The notes below the pieces were generated by a model, which was given only the letters and a program-made list of their open reading frames with translations, did no database searches and was not told the DNA's origin. A stretch of DNA of 64,000 nt from Chimonanthus salicifolius (lineage: Eukaryota; Streptophyta; Magnoliopsida; Laurales; Calycanthaceae): the NCBI GenBank assembly GCA_013350335.1, contig CM023538.1, positions 47,486,201 to 47,550,200 on the forward strand, given 5' to 3'. Of this stretch, positions 23,339-34,291 are shown piece by piece (within the stretch, counting starts at the first letter, position 1; each line of letters begins with the position of its first letter). A program made the translations under genes and the position numbers.

Positions 23339-24977
23339 TGTTCCTTTTTGGAACCCAAATCATTTTTGTTTGTCCTTTTGCTTTCCTAATTGAGCAAGAA
23401 TAAAAAATATGTCCATTTTTTCCACAAAAGTTGCAAGTAATGTGTGGAGAGGTAGGAGATGAAGTTTTGACAAAGAAGTTTTTGGAAAATGATTTCTTTG
23501 CTTTGGGATTATATCCCAATCCTTCTTTGTTAAAAACACATCTTTCATTTCCCAATAACATATCTAAATTTTTCTTTCCCATGGTAAATTTCTCAAAAGA
23601 CTTTGTTAAGTTATTCAATTTTTCTTCCAAGACAATATTTTCCTTTTTGTATGGAAATGGAAATGTAGGTAGTTTTGAAATTTTATTAATCTTCTCTTTC
23701 AATTCTTTTTCAAGTTTTTCATGGGCAAGAACCTTTTTGTTAAGCTCCTCATTTTCATGTTTGAACTTATCAAGTTCTTTTGAAAGTGAGGAGTTGTCTC
23801 TTCTAAGAGTGACATTTTCTTTTCCTTGCTTTTTAAGATCTTTGTACATTTTTTCTAGTGACTCAAGTAGTTCTTCTACACTAGGTGCATCATTTTCTAA
23901 AGAGTCAAGTGTAGGATTTACCTCATCTTCATTTGCCATGAAACAAATATTTGCCGTATGGTTTTTGGATGATTCACCATCCGATTCGCTATCGGACTCC
24001 AACCATGCGGCTTTGAATGCTTTCTTTTTAAACTTCTTGTCATCTTTCTTTAATAGAGGACATTCGACTTTGATGTGTCCCGTTTTGCCGCAATTAAAAC
24101 AAGTGAGGGGCTCTTTCTTTCTTGAATCTCCCTTATAGCCATCCTTTTTGAATGGCTTCTTTCGAAATTGATTGCTTCTTCTCAAGAGACTCTTGAATTT
24201 ACGGGTGATCAAGACCAAGTCTTCATGTTCATCCTCACTATCTTCTTCTTCTTCTTGATAAACATATGTCTCCTTTGGTGAGGCTTTAAATGCAAGAGAC
24301 TTCTTTTCTTTGGCAATTTCCTTTCGACCATTTATGGAAATCTCATGGGTCATGAGAGATCCCAAGAGTTCATCAAGTCCCAATATGGAGATATCTTTTG
24401 CTTCTATTATCGCCGTTGACTTCGACTCCCAAGAATCTGACAATGACCTAAGAATTTTGTTCACATTGTCTTCGTTAGAATAAGTCTTTCCAAGGGCATT
24501 AAATTCATTTATAATCTTTGTAAATCTAGTAAACATGGAAGAAATGGATTCATTTGGCTCCATAGTGAATAGTTCATATGAGTGTACAAGCCTATGAATT
24601 TTTGATTTCTTCACTTGATTAGTGCCTTCATAGGTCACTAGAAGCATATCCCAAATTTCCTTGGCCGATTTGCAAGATGAAACTCTATTAAATTCATTTC
24701 AGTCAAGAGCACAAAATAGAATGTTCATGGCTTGAGAGTTATATTGATTAAACCTATGATCATTCTCATTCCAAAACTCTTTAGGTTTAGGAGCAAGGAC
24801 AATTAGTCCTTTTGGAACAAAGGGCCAAAATTCAATAGCTTCCCATATGTGATGGTCCATTGATTGTAAGAAAATTTGCATCCTAGTTTTCCAAAAATTA
24901 TAGTCACTTCCATTGAACAATGAAGGTCTATTAATTGAACAACCTTCACCATAAGAAGATCCCCCAAAGTTTGCCAT
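23328..24977 (-). pseudogene. Sirevirus-like gag, one nonsense codon
   Basis: The capsid/nucleocapsid protein, 549 codons from the ATG complementary to 24975-24977. N-terminus: FNGSDYNFWKTRMQIFL, typical of copia gag. An in-frame TGA at 24699-24701 splits it; the frame continues unchanged on the other side. Then come gag-core motifs (VTYEGTNQVKKSKI, LDELLGSLMTHE), a zinc knuckle CFNCGKTGHIKVEC, an acidic Ser-rich stretch, a long charged coiled coil (about 23650-23900) and a second knuckle CNFCGKNGHIFYSC near the end, finishing with IWVPK. The large gag with a coiled coil and second knuckle fits the Sirevirus type. Apart from the TGA it is open. Confidence 0.9.
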
Positions 24978-25019
24978 TCGATCGATTTCTCAAACGGTTA
25001 AGTAATTCAGAGAAACAGA

Positions 25020-25031
25020 GCTCTGATACCA
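25020..25031 (-). other. Sirevirus-like primer-binding site
   Basis: Minus strand TGGTATCAGAGC, matching 12 bases of the initiator tRNA-Met complement, two bases from the 5' LTR end. Only about 42 bases separate it from the gag ATG. Confidence 0.92.
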
Positions 25032-25033
25032 AT

Positions 25034-26493
25034 TGTTGCCCAGAAATTGACCCTAGAGGGGGGGGGGGGGGGGGGGGGGGGGTGAATTGGGTCAATGCAA
25101 ACTTTTTGGGTTTTCTTTAATTTCACAATTTAAGAAAAATAAGATGCAAACAAGTAGTAAATAAATGTCAAAATATAAAAGAGGAGATGAGAAGAGATGA
25201 AGAGATTGAACCCGAGATTTTTACGAGATTCGGCGTTCTTGCCTACGTCATCGCCTCAAGTACACCACTTGAGGATTAAATGCACTAAACTTCTCCTTCA
25301 AGGGTAGAGAAGAAACCTATTACACAGCTTGAAGGTGAAGACACCCTTCTCCTTCACAAGGGTTACACCAACCCTTCTCAAACTTTATCTTTCAAGGAAT
25401 TATAAAAGATTACAATGTAAAGCTTAGGAGTAACTCTCAAATGTTTACAAATCTAGTTTTCTAAGAGTTACTCAAAGAGTTGAACTGAAATGGCTCAAGG
25501 TAAGATTGTAAGAGATGGATTTTGAGCTAGAGTATGCTTGAGATTTGATTTCAATGGATTCCTCTTAATTTCAAGTAAATCAGCAGCCCATTTACTCATA
25601 GAAGCTTGGTTCTATAATTTTGTCATATTTAGAACCGTTACCAAGCATTAAATGAAGAAAGGGGCCGTTGGAGGGAGCATTTATTGTTCAAAAAATATTA
25701 CCGTTTCGCAAATTCAGTCAACTGAAGTGAATAGTCAGTCGACTGAAAATGCCCCGAAACACAAACAGTTTATCTGTGAATAATTCAGTCGGCTGAATCT
25801 GAGAATTCAGTCGACTGAAATTGTAAATCATGAAAATTCTGTTTTTCAGTCGGCTGAAACATAATTTCAGTCGGCCGAAAATTCTGCATATGAACATTTA
25901 GCATTTCAGTCTGCTGAAACTTCATTTCAGTCGATTGAGATTACTCCCCACTCAAAATACAGTATTTCAGTAGGCTGAAATCTTGATTCAGTCGACTGAA
26001 ATCTCGTCTCCCCATAATCCATTGATTCAGTCGACTGAAACTTCAAGTTCAGTCGACTGAAATGACCTTCAAGATGTTTTGTGTAGTTTTGGCTTCATTT
26101 TGGTCATTTCAGACACATAGGTCTTGGGGACTTAAGCATAAGATAAAGCTTGGTTTTCCAAGGGTCCACTAGAGGGTGACTTGAACCATGGTGTTCAACA
26201 ATTGAGTAACTTTACATTTTGTTCTTAACACTCATGACCAAAACTAAGAACACAAGTTTGATCTTTAATCTTCAATCTTCAATACTTGTATCATTTGCCA
26301 TTTGAACTTTAAAGATTGATAAGTCATCCCATCTCTTGCATTGATCTTCAATGATCTTGCCCTTCTTTCTTCTTTGTAAATGTGATACCTGTCTCATTGA
26401 GTAATATCATTTGAAATATTAAATATCACACTTTAATGGTTTGTGGTCATCAAAATACCCATATATCCTTGGGTTAAAACCTTGGGGTTAACA
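25034..26493 (-). repeat. Sirevirus-like 5' LTR
   Basis: 1460 bp, TGTTGCCCAG ... GGGGTTAACA on the plus strand. It contains a 25-base G run (25058-25082) and a palindrome array (25712-26065). It aligns along its whole length with 16462-17858. Confidence 0.92.
25712..26065. repeat. palindrome array in the 5' LTR
   Basis: About twelve copies of TTCAGTCGACTGAA and variants. It has two more units than the 3' LTR: an extra block of about 22 bp near 25795-25817 and one of 21 bp near 25976-25996. Confidence 0.85.
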
Positions 26494-26498
26494 TGGGG
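26494..26498. other. target-site duplication, right
   Basis: TGGGG, matching 16457-16461. Confidence 0.9.
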
Positions 26499-27667
26499 AA
26501 CATGGAGAACATGTGAACGACGAAAAAGTAGATGAACTAGAAGAGAGAGATAAAGTACCAGTGTGTACAATGAGAAGAGAGTCACCGTCACATAAAAGAA
26601 CTTGATTAGTGCCACCATAGTCAGATCGGGTGTGTAGGGGGTTTGCATGACCTATCATATGATGGGTAGCGCCAGTATCAAAGTACGAATTGTGATCAAC
26701 TGGAGGAGCAATTTTCATGTCAGGGAAGTAGATGGAAGATCAGGCCCTAACTGAGACTCTTGGCAGTAGCGCTGATAGCGATGAGTAGCATTATGTCGAT
26801 ACTTAGAACAGATCTGACACTGGAAGGCAACAAGTGGAGGAGCGCCAAGAACTCCGGGCGATGAACGTGAACATCCTCGACCACGATTGCCGCGACCACC
26901 TCTACCATTGTCTATGTGACCCTGACGACTGCAACCACCAAGAGCAGAGGAGCCGCACCCGCGGGAAAAGAGAGGGGCAATATCAGACACACCTCCAATG
27001 GTATCGGATGGGGAACTCGGTACTGGATGTGTAAGCTAGGACTTAAATAATAAGAGGCAAGCGCAAAGATCCGTGAACGTCGGAAGTGGAGGCGAGAGAA
27101 TGGTAGAGGTGTAAAATATGGAGTAGTCGGAGCCAAGTCCACGTAGAACTGATGTAACGAGGTCATCATTGGAGACCGATTGATGGATAGCGAGTATCGG
27201 CAAAGGATTTGGCATGTTGCAAATACTCAGAAATTGTCTTTGTACCTTTGGAGAGAGAGAGCACTTGAATTCATAAATGAGTGGCATTTGCAAGAGAATG
27301 CTGTGAAAAATTGCGTTGCAGGCAATTCCAAATCTCACGAGAGGTGGAGAACCCAACAATCTGTGCAAGCACGGGTTCAGATAGGGTCGCAATAAAAATA
27401 CCAACGAGTTTCTTATCCATTGCAATCCGGGTGGAGTAGGTAGGGTTTGGAGTAGATTTGGATTGGTCATCAGTGGAAAGGTATGGAGAGGGGCAAGGGT
27501 TGGTGCCATAAATGTAGGGACAATAGTGTTGGCCAACCAAGAATGGTTTTATTTGGGCATGCCAAAGAAGGTAGTTTGTCTCCGTTAATTTTATGGAGAC
27601 AAAATGGGAGAAGTTGGAGTTGGGCATGGGCAGAGGAGGATGAAGAGGATGCTGTGGAGGAGGCCAT
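26499..27667 (-). pseudogene. copia gag and protease remnant, copy 3
   Basis: Gag starts at the ATG complementary to 27665-27667. A small deletion just after the Ser-rich N-terminus changes the frame. The gag core resumes in the other frame (TNYLLWHAQIKPFLVGQHYC, SREIWNCLQRNFSQHSLANA). The TAG stop at 27036-27038 is shared with the other copies. Then come the Gly/Arg-rich stretch, a CQIC knuckle lacking its last Cys, a frame change near 26720, and the protease motif YFDTGATHHM. Disabled. Confidence 0.83.
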
Positions 27668-28192
27668 CGTTAGGACAGGCGCTGGTTGGCTGTTCAGAGA
27701 TGTGCCTTGTTTTTTTCTTTTTTTTGTGTGTCTCATCTGTAGTACTAGAGAAGAGACAAGACTGATAAAGAAGTAGGTTTGGGGCGAAGCACCACTGCAA
27801 GTAGAAACAGGGCTGAGACGGTAGAGAGAGGTCGAATGGTAGGAGGCCGAATGCGCGCAGGAGTAGCGTCTGATCGATGCGGATTTGCTCTGTGAGTCGA
27901 GTGGCAGCGATCTGGGTGACAGATTTGAGAGGATTCGATGAAAGGGCGAGGATTGGCGAAATAGCAGCAGATTTGGTGTAGGAGAGTGCGCAGGAAGAGG
28001 GGTTGTGTAGAGCAATCACCTGTGGCAGAAGAGGTGAGACGCTGGAAAAGTCTTTTGTAGAAGAAACATAAGTGGCTGAATGAGAGAGGGTCTGCGTAGA
28101 GCAGACAGGATGTGGAGCAGGGACGGCGACAGAAACAGAGAGAGGGAGAAATGCTGAAAAAAGTTTGCAATTCGTAGGAATCCTAGGCTAAG
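27668..28192 (-). other. copia copy 3 leader (shortened)
   Basis: About 525 bases, carrying the same deletion of about 385 bases as copy 2 (junction near 27947, GATTCGATGAAAGGGCGAGG). Confidence 0.68.
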
Positions 28193-28202
28193 GCTGATAC
28201 CA
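28193..28202 (-). other. copia primer-binding site, copy 3
   Basis: Minus strand TGGTATCAGC adjoining an LTR ending TACA. Confidence 0.78.
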
Positions 28203-28366
28203 TGTAGAATTTTGGCTCAGTGGCCTTTCTTTACTTTATGTATAAATACATGTTACAATCCCTTAATAGGGAACCTTACAAATATAGTATGGTACAAACA
28301 TAGAAACGCAACCCTAAGGTTAACCCTTTCCTCTAATAGATGCCCATATTTAGAAACTTTGTGACA
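28203..28366 (-). repeat. copia 5' LTR, copy 3
   Basis: 164 bp. It shares with copy 4, against copies 1 and 2, the variant GGCTCAGTGGCCTTTCTTTA near the PBS end. Confidence 0.75.
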
Positions 28367-29317
28367 CTTTTTAAAATCCTGTTCTTATATATTTATTAAC
28401 TTTAAAATAAAATCTAAAAAAAACTACAATTAATATGATCGCAATAGAGTGAGTATGGCTTTATCAATGGTTAACATTGTCACATGAGAATAAGAATGCA
28501 CAAATATATATATATATATATATAGCTCAAGAAATGTTTAAGATTATAAAATTTAGTACTTGCAAAACTATTCTTAAATATGTATTATTATATTTATAAA
28601 CATGTCCTACTTAACAAACAACGTTTTATTAAAAAATGTAAAATATCTTTTCATATCCTTTTGAACCGCGATAACTTCCATAAATTATTAATTATCCTTC
28701 TTTATTTTATTTTAAAAAAAATCATATAAAAGGGTGCACAATTTGAATAGCGATGACATGTAGATGTTTGAATATTAGTTATTATATCACTTTGGGTAAT
28801 CTGTAAATACCTCCTTATCTTTTGTCTTAATTGCAAAAGCCATCTTTATAGTTTCTATAGTTACAAAAGGTACTCATATCTTTCTTATTCAATTGCAAAT
28901 ATTCAATTCTAACATATTAAATGTCTAAAATACCTGCTATTGATTAAAGAGTTGTAATAATCAAATTCTTTAGCGAGACATTTTTTTTTAAATATTTATA
29001 AAAAATAGATGAGCGAAAATAGTTCGAGAATTGTGTGGAAGTCCTCTCAGATAAGAGGTGGGTGACGTCTGCTAACTATGATAATTAAAAAATTGACTTA
29101 AATAAGCTTTCTATAGGTGTAAAATTTTCCCATTTTCCATCGATAGATATTATATACATTTAATGCAATTGTCTGAACTTGTATACATTTTAAAAGTTAT
29201 GATGGCAAATTAGCTTGTTAAAAATATTTATTATTTCTTTAAATATTAAAAGACAATTTGACCATATAAGATTCTAGAGGGGAGAGTTTACGGTTAATGA
29301 CAAAGATAAAAGAACTT

Positions 29318-29388
29318 TCGTTTAGCAAACCTGATGAAGTTACAAAGATTAGATATAGCAGAGAGCAGCATAAGAGGCTTTTTCTCAC
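29318..29388 (+). pseudogene. RLP LRR exon G remnant, copy 3
   Basis: Same broken fragment as at 5011-5082, with a further 5-base loss (AGAGGCTTTTTCTC instead of AGAGGCAACTTTTTCTC). Confidence 0.58.
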
Positions 29389-29692
29389 ATTCGGACACAT
29401 ATACATTATAAATTCTCATTTGTAAATGTCTATACAACTTTTTCAAATTATTCAGAAACTACAATTAATTTGACTTTTAAGAAAAGAAACTACCTCAAGT
29501 CAGAGTTGGAAAATTAACAGACAAAAAGAGAGAACGATTCTAAACTAATGCATATTGACAGGAACATAAATTAACTCTTTTCATAATATAGTAATGACTC
29601 AAGCATTTGTGTTTTATATTAATGCTTCATTCATCAAATGGCATCTTATATACTGAATATGAGACTGAAATGATCTATTCTATGCTTTACAG

Positions 29693-29798
29693 GTTTATGC
29701 AAATTGGTCACTCTTATAGAGTTGGACCTAAGTGACAATAATTTTGATGATGATAAGGTTGCCACGTGTTTAGGTAACCTAACAAAATTACAGTCGCT
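29693..29798 (+). pseudogene. RLP LRR exon F, copy 3, truncated
   Basis: Acceptor GCTTTACAG and the first 35 or so codons (LVTLIELDLSDNNFDDD, CLGNLTKLQSL) are kept. The last part of the exon and the donor are deleted: CAGTCGCT joins directly to GATATTATCTTA of the following intron. It cannot be spliced normally. Confidence 0.78.
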
Positions 29799-30172
29799 GA
29801 TATTATCTTATTGATTCTCAAACGAATATATCTAGACACACTCATACATTTTGAAAGATATCCCAGCAAATGTTAGAAAAATATATGACTGATCATAAGT
29901 TCAGCCTTGATAGATATTCCATACGAAGGAGATGTGCTGAATGTTCTTAAGGTGATTTTTGATAATTGTAAAATTTGTTTAAATTTTTAGATAAAAAAAA
30001 AATAGAAGTTGCAACATAGTATAGCAATAGCATAAGATATCTTTAATAAAAAGGTAAATAGTGTTCAAATTTTTTTTACTGTTAAATAAAAACTCTTATT
30101 TAAAAAATATAATCAAATATAACTATTTTCCTTCCAACATATATGTAGATGGAAATGATAAATTGCATAATA

Positions 30173-30437
30173 TAAAGTGTTTTTATGGTAAGAGCTTCAT
30201 GTAGAGCCCACCTATGACAACAAGGTTAGATGGGTTTAAAAGATCCGTGTAAGTATACGGTATTTATAAGATATTGGCTTGATTGAATGACTCTAGCTAT
30301 GAGAACGAATTATGACCCGTCTCATTCAACCAAGTTGATCTTTTATAACCACAATATATAGAGATAGACCATTCATTCCCATCACCCTCATGATCATAGG
30401 TAGGCTCCATATAAAGATCTCACCTAAGAGCACTTTA
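30173..30437. repeat. MITE-like fold-back element, segment 3
   Basis: Same 265-bp imperfect inverted repeat as at 13583-13847, at the same place in the intron after exon F. Confidence 0.55.
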
Positions 30438-30990
30438 TTACTTGTGTGACTGATCATTTTTCATATATGGAAATCTCTATAAAAAAATAATATTCATATA
30501 TTTATCCAACATTATCATAAATTATATGGTTTTAAAAATTTGTATAAAATGTGATGTAGACTAGGTAGTGCAGAAATTGGCCCTGCCCACACTAATAGAA
30601 ATCCAACTGTTGATGTGGATTCGGGTAGTGTAGAAATCTTCCATCCGCCCCACAATTAACAATTCAACAGTTCAAATGGAAACCGATCAAGGTTAAACAA
30701 ATGGCAATCCTTGATGGATTAATTATCTCATGAAAATTAGTTTCCATTTGAATGAATTAAAATGAAAAAGAAGGAGAGGAAAAGAAACCTATTCTGATTA
30801 ATATTAAGTAAAATCGAGACCTTATTCCAGATTATATTTTCAATTGAATTCATGCAAATTAAATAAAACTAGAAATTCATAAGCTACTTGCAAACACAAA
30901 TCAACCTTAACTTTGAGAACTTTGCTCAAATTTTGATTTCTCCAATATCCGCGTTCTCGAAATTAGCCAAATGAGACACTTATTTATAGC

Positions 30991-33643
30991 CTCTACAAAA
31001 TATCAAGAAGTAGTGGAGAGTACCGAGATCTTTGATTTCAAATTCAGTACCCAGTCTGCGAGTAAAGGACTGAAGAAGCGATGGAGAATTGCCAGTCAAG
31101 ACGATGTCATCAACATAAAGAAGAAGAACCATAATATGTGTACCACACCTATATGTGAACATAGAGTTATCAGCTTTGCTTTGAATAAAAACATGAGAGA
31201 GAAGGAATGAGCTAAAACGTTGAAACCACACCCGGGTGCTTGTTTTAGACCATAAATAACTTTTTGTATTTTGTAAACATGATGAGGACGACGAGGATCA
31301 ACATAGCCAGGAGGTTGAGACATATACACTTCTTCTGTAATATGGCTATGAAGAAAAGTATTCTTGACATCCAACTGGTGGATGGACCAATCAGAAGTGA
31401 CGGCAAGACTGAGAATAGTGCAGATAGTAGTGGGTTTGACACCTGGACTGAAGGTCTCATCATAGTCGATGTCGGCCTGTTGATGAAAGCCATTAGCAAC
31501 AAGTCTTGCTTTGTAACGCTCAATGCTACCATCAGATCGCCGTTAAATCTTAAAAACCCATTTACAACCAACACGATTAGAGTTTGGTGGGGGTAGAACA
31601 AGAGACCAAGTTTGCTGTCGTAGAAGATCATTGCATTCATCATTCATGGACTGACACCATGCCGCAGATCGAACAACTTTAGTGTAGCAAGTGGGCTCAA
31701 TATTAGAGATAGAGACCATAGAAGCAAAAACCTGTGGGAGGGGATGACGATTAGAAAAGTTAGCCCGCTTTTTTGACTCTGAGATGCTGTCCTTAGTACG
31801 AGTCACCATAGGGTGAACATTATCAGGTGGAGCAGAGGCTATAACAGAAGTCGATGCTGGTGCAGTAAGTGGAGGCGGTGAGGTGGCAGGTTCTGAAGCA
31901 TGCACTTCTAATGGAGTCGTTGATGTGGTTGTCGGAGATGCAGGAAGAGTAGAAGGTACCTGTGCAGGAGATATGGTGATAATAGGAAGGAAGACCATGT
32001 CTGAGGAAGATGATGCGGTGTTCCTCTCGGTAGTGGCGTAGGGAAAGACAACTTCATTGAAGAGTATGTGGCGGGAGAGGTAAACTCTACCAGTGGAGGG
32101 GTGGAGACACATGTAGCCCTTCTGGCGATCACTATAACCAAGAAACACACACTCAACCGATCGAGGTTGAAGTTTGTTAGTAGTATAATTACCTAAGTAA
32201 TGGTAGCAATCACACCTGAATGTGCGAAAATTGAGATAATCAGCTGTAATGCCATATAGCTGCTGATAAGGTGAGGACCGTTTGAGAAGTGGTGTTGGCA
32301 GTTGATTGACTAGATACACAACAGTGAAAAGAGCGTCAACCTAGAGGTGATGTGGGAGATGAGACGCAAGAAGGGGTGTGCTGCCCATTTCAAACAAATG
32401 ACGGTGTTTGCGTCCAGCTAGACTGTTTTGCCGTGGAGTGTGTTGACATGGTAAACGGTGAATGAGCCCTTTTTGCACACACATGTTATGAAAGGAATGA
32501 TTATCATACTCTTTGCCACCATCACTTTGAAAGTATTTAATGGTAGTGGAAAAGTGATTTTCAACAAATACAATAAAGTTTTGAAAATTAGTGAAAACTT
32601 CTTATTAATGTCGCATAGGAACAATCCAAGAATAACGTGTATAATCATCTGTGAATAAGACATAATATCGAAATCCAGAAACTGATAAAACTGGAGACAT
32701 CCATGCATCTGAATGAATTAAATAAATTGTTGTGGAGTACAATGAGCACGAGTTGAAAACGAGAGTCGCGTAGACTTGCCCAAAGCACAATCACTACAAA
32801 AATTGGAACGAGAAAACTTAACAGAAGGTCTTAAACATTTATTGGTGGCTAAAACTTGAAGCACTTTATTAGATGGATATCCAAGACACTGGTGCCAGAG
32901 TGATGAAGAGGAGCAGGATGCAACTAAAGCATGAACGGTGCGAGTGGTGGGTTTGATGGGAGAAAGGCCAGTTTCACGTTGGTCCTGAAATAAAGTAGCA
33001 CTAGTACGTAAATCATGAAAACAAAACCCCAAGGGAAGAAAGTAAAACAAAAGAAATTATCTTTTGTAAATTGAGCGACAAATAACAAGTTTTTATGCAT
33101 GTGGGGAACATGGAGAACATGTGAAAGACGAAAAAGTAGAGGAACTAGAAGAGAGAGACATAGTACCAGTGTGTGCAATGAGAAGAGAGTCACCGTCACG
33201 CAAAAGAACTTGATTAGTCCCACCATAGTCAGATCGGTTGTGTAGGGGGTTTGCATCACCTATCATATGATGGGCAGCGCCAGTATCAAAGTACCAATTG
33301 TGATCAACTGGAGGAGCAATTTTCATGTCGGGGAAGGTAGATGGAAGATCAGCCTCGAACTGAGACTGTTGGCAGTAGCGTTGATAGCGATGAGTAGCAC
33401 TATGTCCATACTTAGAATAGATCTGACACTGGATGGCAGCAGGCGGAGGAGTGCCAAGAACTCGGGCGATGAAGGTGAACGTCCTCGACCACGATTGCCG
33501 TGACCACGTCTACCATTGTCTATGCGACCCTGACGACTGCAACCACCAAGAGCAGAGGAACCGTACCCACGGGAAAATAGAGGGGCAGTATTAGACACGC
33601 CTCCAATGCTATCGGATGAGGAACTCAGCACTGGATGTGTGAC
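30991..33643 (-). pseudogene. copia pol remnant, copy 4
   Basis: From right to left: the CCHC region past the gag stop (frame break near 33470), protease WYFDTGAAHHM (about 33280), pre-integrase WHQCLGYPSNKVLQVL and CSDCALGK (about 32760-32900), an integrase core with FTDDYTRYSW and a FQSDGGKEYDN-type site (about 32480-32690), the linker to GYSDRQKGYMCLHPSTG, and RT with [20 protein letters not shown] sequence, [24 protein letters not shown] and [13 protein letters not shown] (about 31080-31130). Frame changes near 31245, 31543, 32320 and 32605-33090 break it. Confidence 0.84.
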
Positions 33644-34291
33644 CTAGGATTCAAATAATAAGAGGCGAGCGCAATGATCTGTGAACGTCGGAAGTGGAGG
33701 AGAGAGAATGGTAGCTGTGTAAAACATGTAGTAGTCGGGGTCAAGTCCACGTAGAACTGATGTAATGAGGTCATCATTTGAGACCGACTGATGGATAGCG
33801 ACGAGTGCATTGTCAAGGGATTTAGCATATTGCAAATATTCAGAAATTGTCTTTGTACCTTTGGAGAGAGAGAGCACTTGAATTCGTAAATGAGTGGCAT
33901 TTGCAATAGCATGCTGTGAAAAATTGCGTTGCAGATAGTTCCAAATCTCATGAGAGGTGGAGATCCCAACAATCTGTGCAAGTATGGGTTCAGATAGGGT
34001 CGCAATAAAAATGCCAACGAGTTTCTGATCCATTGCAATCCAGGTGGAGTAGGCAGGGTTTGGAATAGATTTGGATTGGTCATCAGTGGAAAGGTATGGA
34101 GAGGGACAAGGGTTGGTGCCATTAATGTAGGGCCAATAGTGTTGGCCAACCAACAATGGTTTTATTTGGGCATGCCAAAGAAGGTAGTTTGTCTCCGTTA
34201 ATTTTATGGAGACAAGATGGGAAAAGTTGGAGTTGGGGATGGTGATGGCATGGGCAGAGGAGGATGAAGAGGATGTTGCGAAGGAGGCCAT
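33644..34291 (-). pseudogene. copia gag, copy 4 (open to the shared stop)
   Basis: The best gag copy: one open frame of 215 codons from the ATG complementary to 34289-34291 to the TAG at 33644-33646. It holds the Ser-rich start, TNYLLWHAQIKPLLVGQHYW, the capsid helices (HEIWNYLQRNFSQHAIANAT, SKGTKTISEYLQ) and LLLFES. The TAG sits at the same codon as the stop in the three other copies. Beyond it the frame continues (LSSSSDSIGG) into the Gly/Arg-rich stretch. A short capsid-only protein or a decayed gag-pol are both possible readings. Confidence 0.8.

Larger units (their letters stand above)
16462..26493 (-). mobile_element. complete Sirevirus-like Ty1/copia element nested in copia copy 3
   Basis: 10,032 bp. 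Minus-strand order: 5' LTR (25034-26493), PBS, gag with two zinc knuckles and a coiled coil, protease, integrase, reverse transcriptase, RNase H, a decayed env-like region, polypurine tract, 3' LTR (16462-17858). A 5-bp TGGGG duplication flanks it. The large coiled-coil gag, the post-pol region, the purine tract with GTCATCATCAAAAAGGGGGA and the arrays of repeated palindromes are hallmarks of the plant Sirevirus lineage. Few lesions are seen in gag and pol, so it is younger than the host copia. Confidence 0.9.
14400..28366 (-). mobile_element. Ty1/copia element, copy 3 (interrupted)
   Basis: Third copy of the truncated copia element. It runs 14400-16461 (RT to pre-integrase) and resumes at 26494-28366 (protease, gag, leader, PBS, LTR). 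The 10-kb Sirevirus-like insertion at 16462-26493 splits it inside the protease/pre-integrase region and duplicates TGGGG. The left edge starts at CCTCTACA, inside the RT just past the YVDD region, at the same point as copy 4. Confidence 0.88.
28367..30990 (+). pseudogene. RLP gene segment 3 (internally deleted)
   Basis: The shortest segment. Only one copy of the intron repeat is left (28526-29145). LRR exon E and the cap exon, which lie between the two intron copies in segments 1 and 2, are absent. An exon G remnant (about 29318-29388) and a truncated exon F (29693-29798) follow, then the intron with the fold-back element (30173-30437). Several further small deletions occur (about 29450-29570). 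Confidence 0.75.

Noticed and set aside
23431..24138. 235-codon plus-strand ORF
   Set aside because: Antisense shadow of the Sirevirus-like gag; Phe/Ser-rich composition and no motif.
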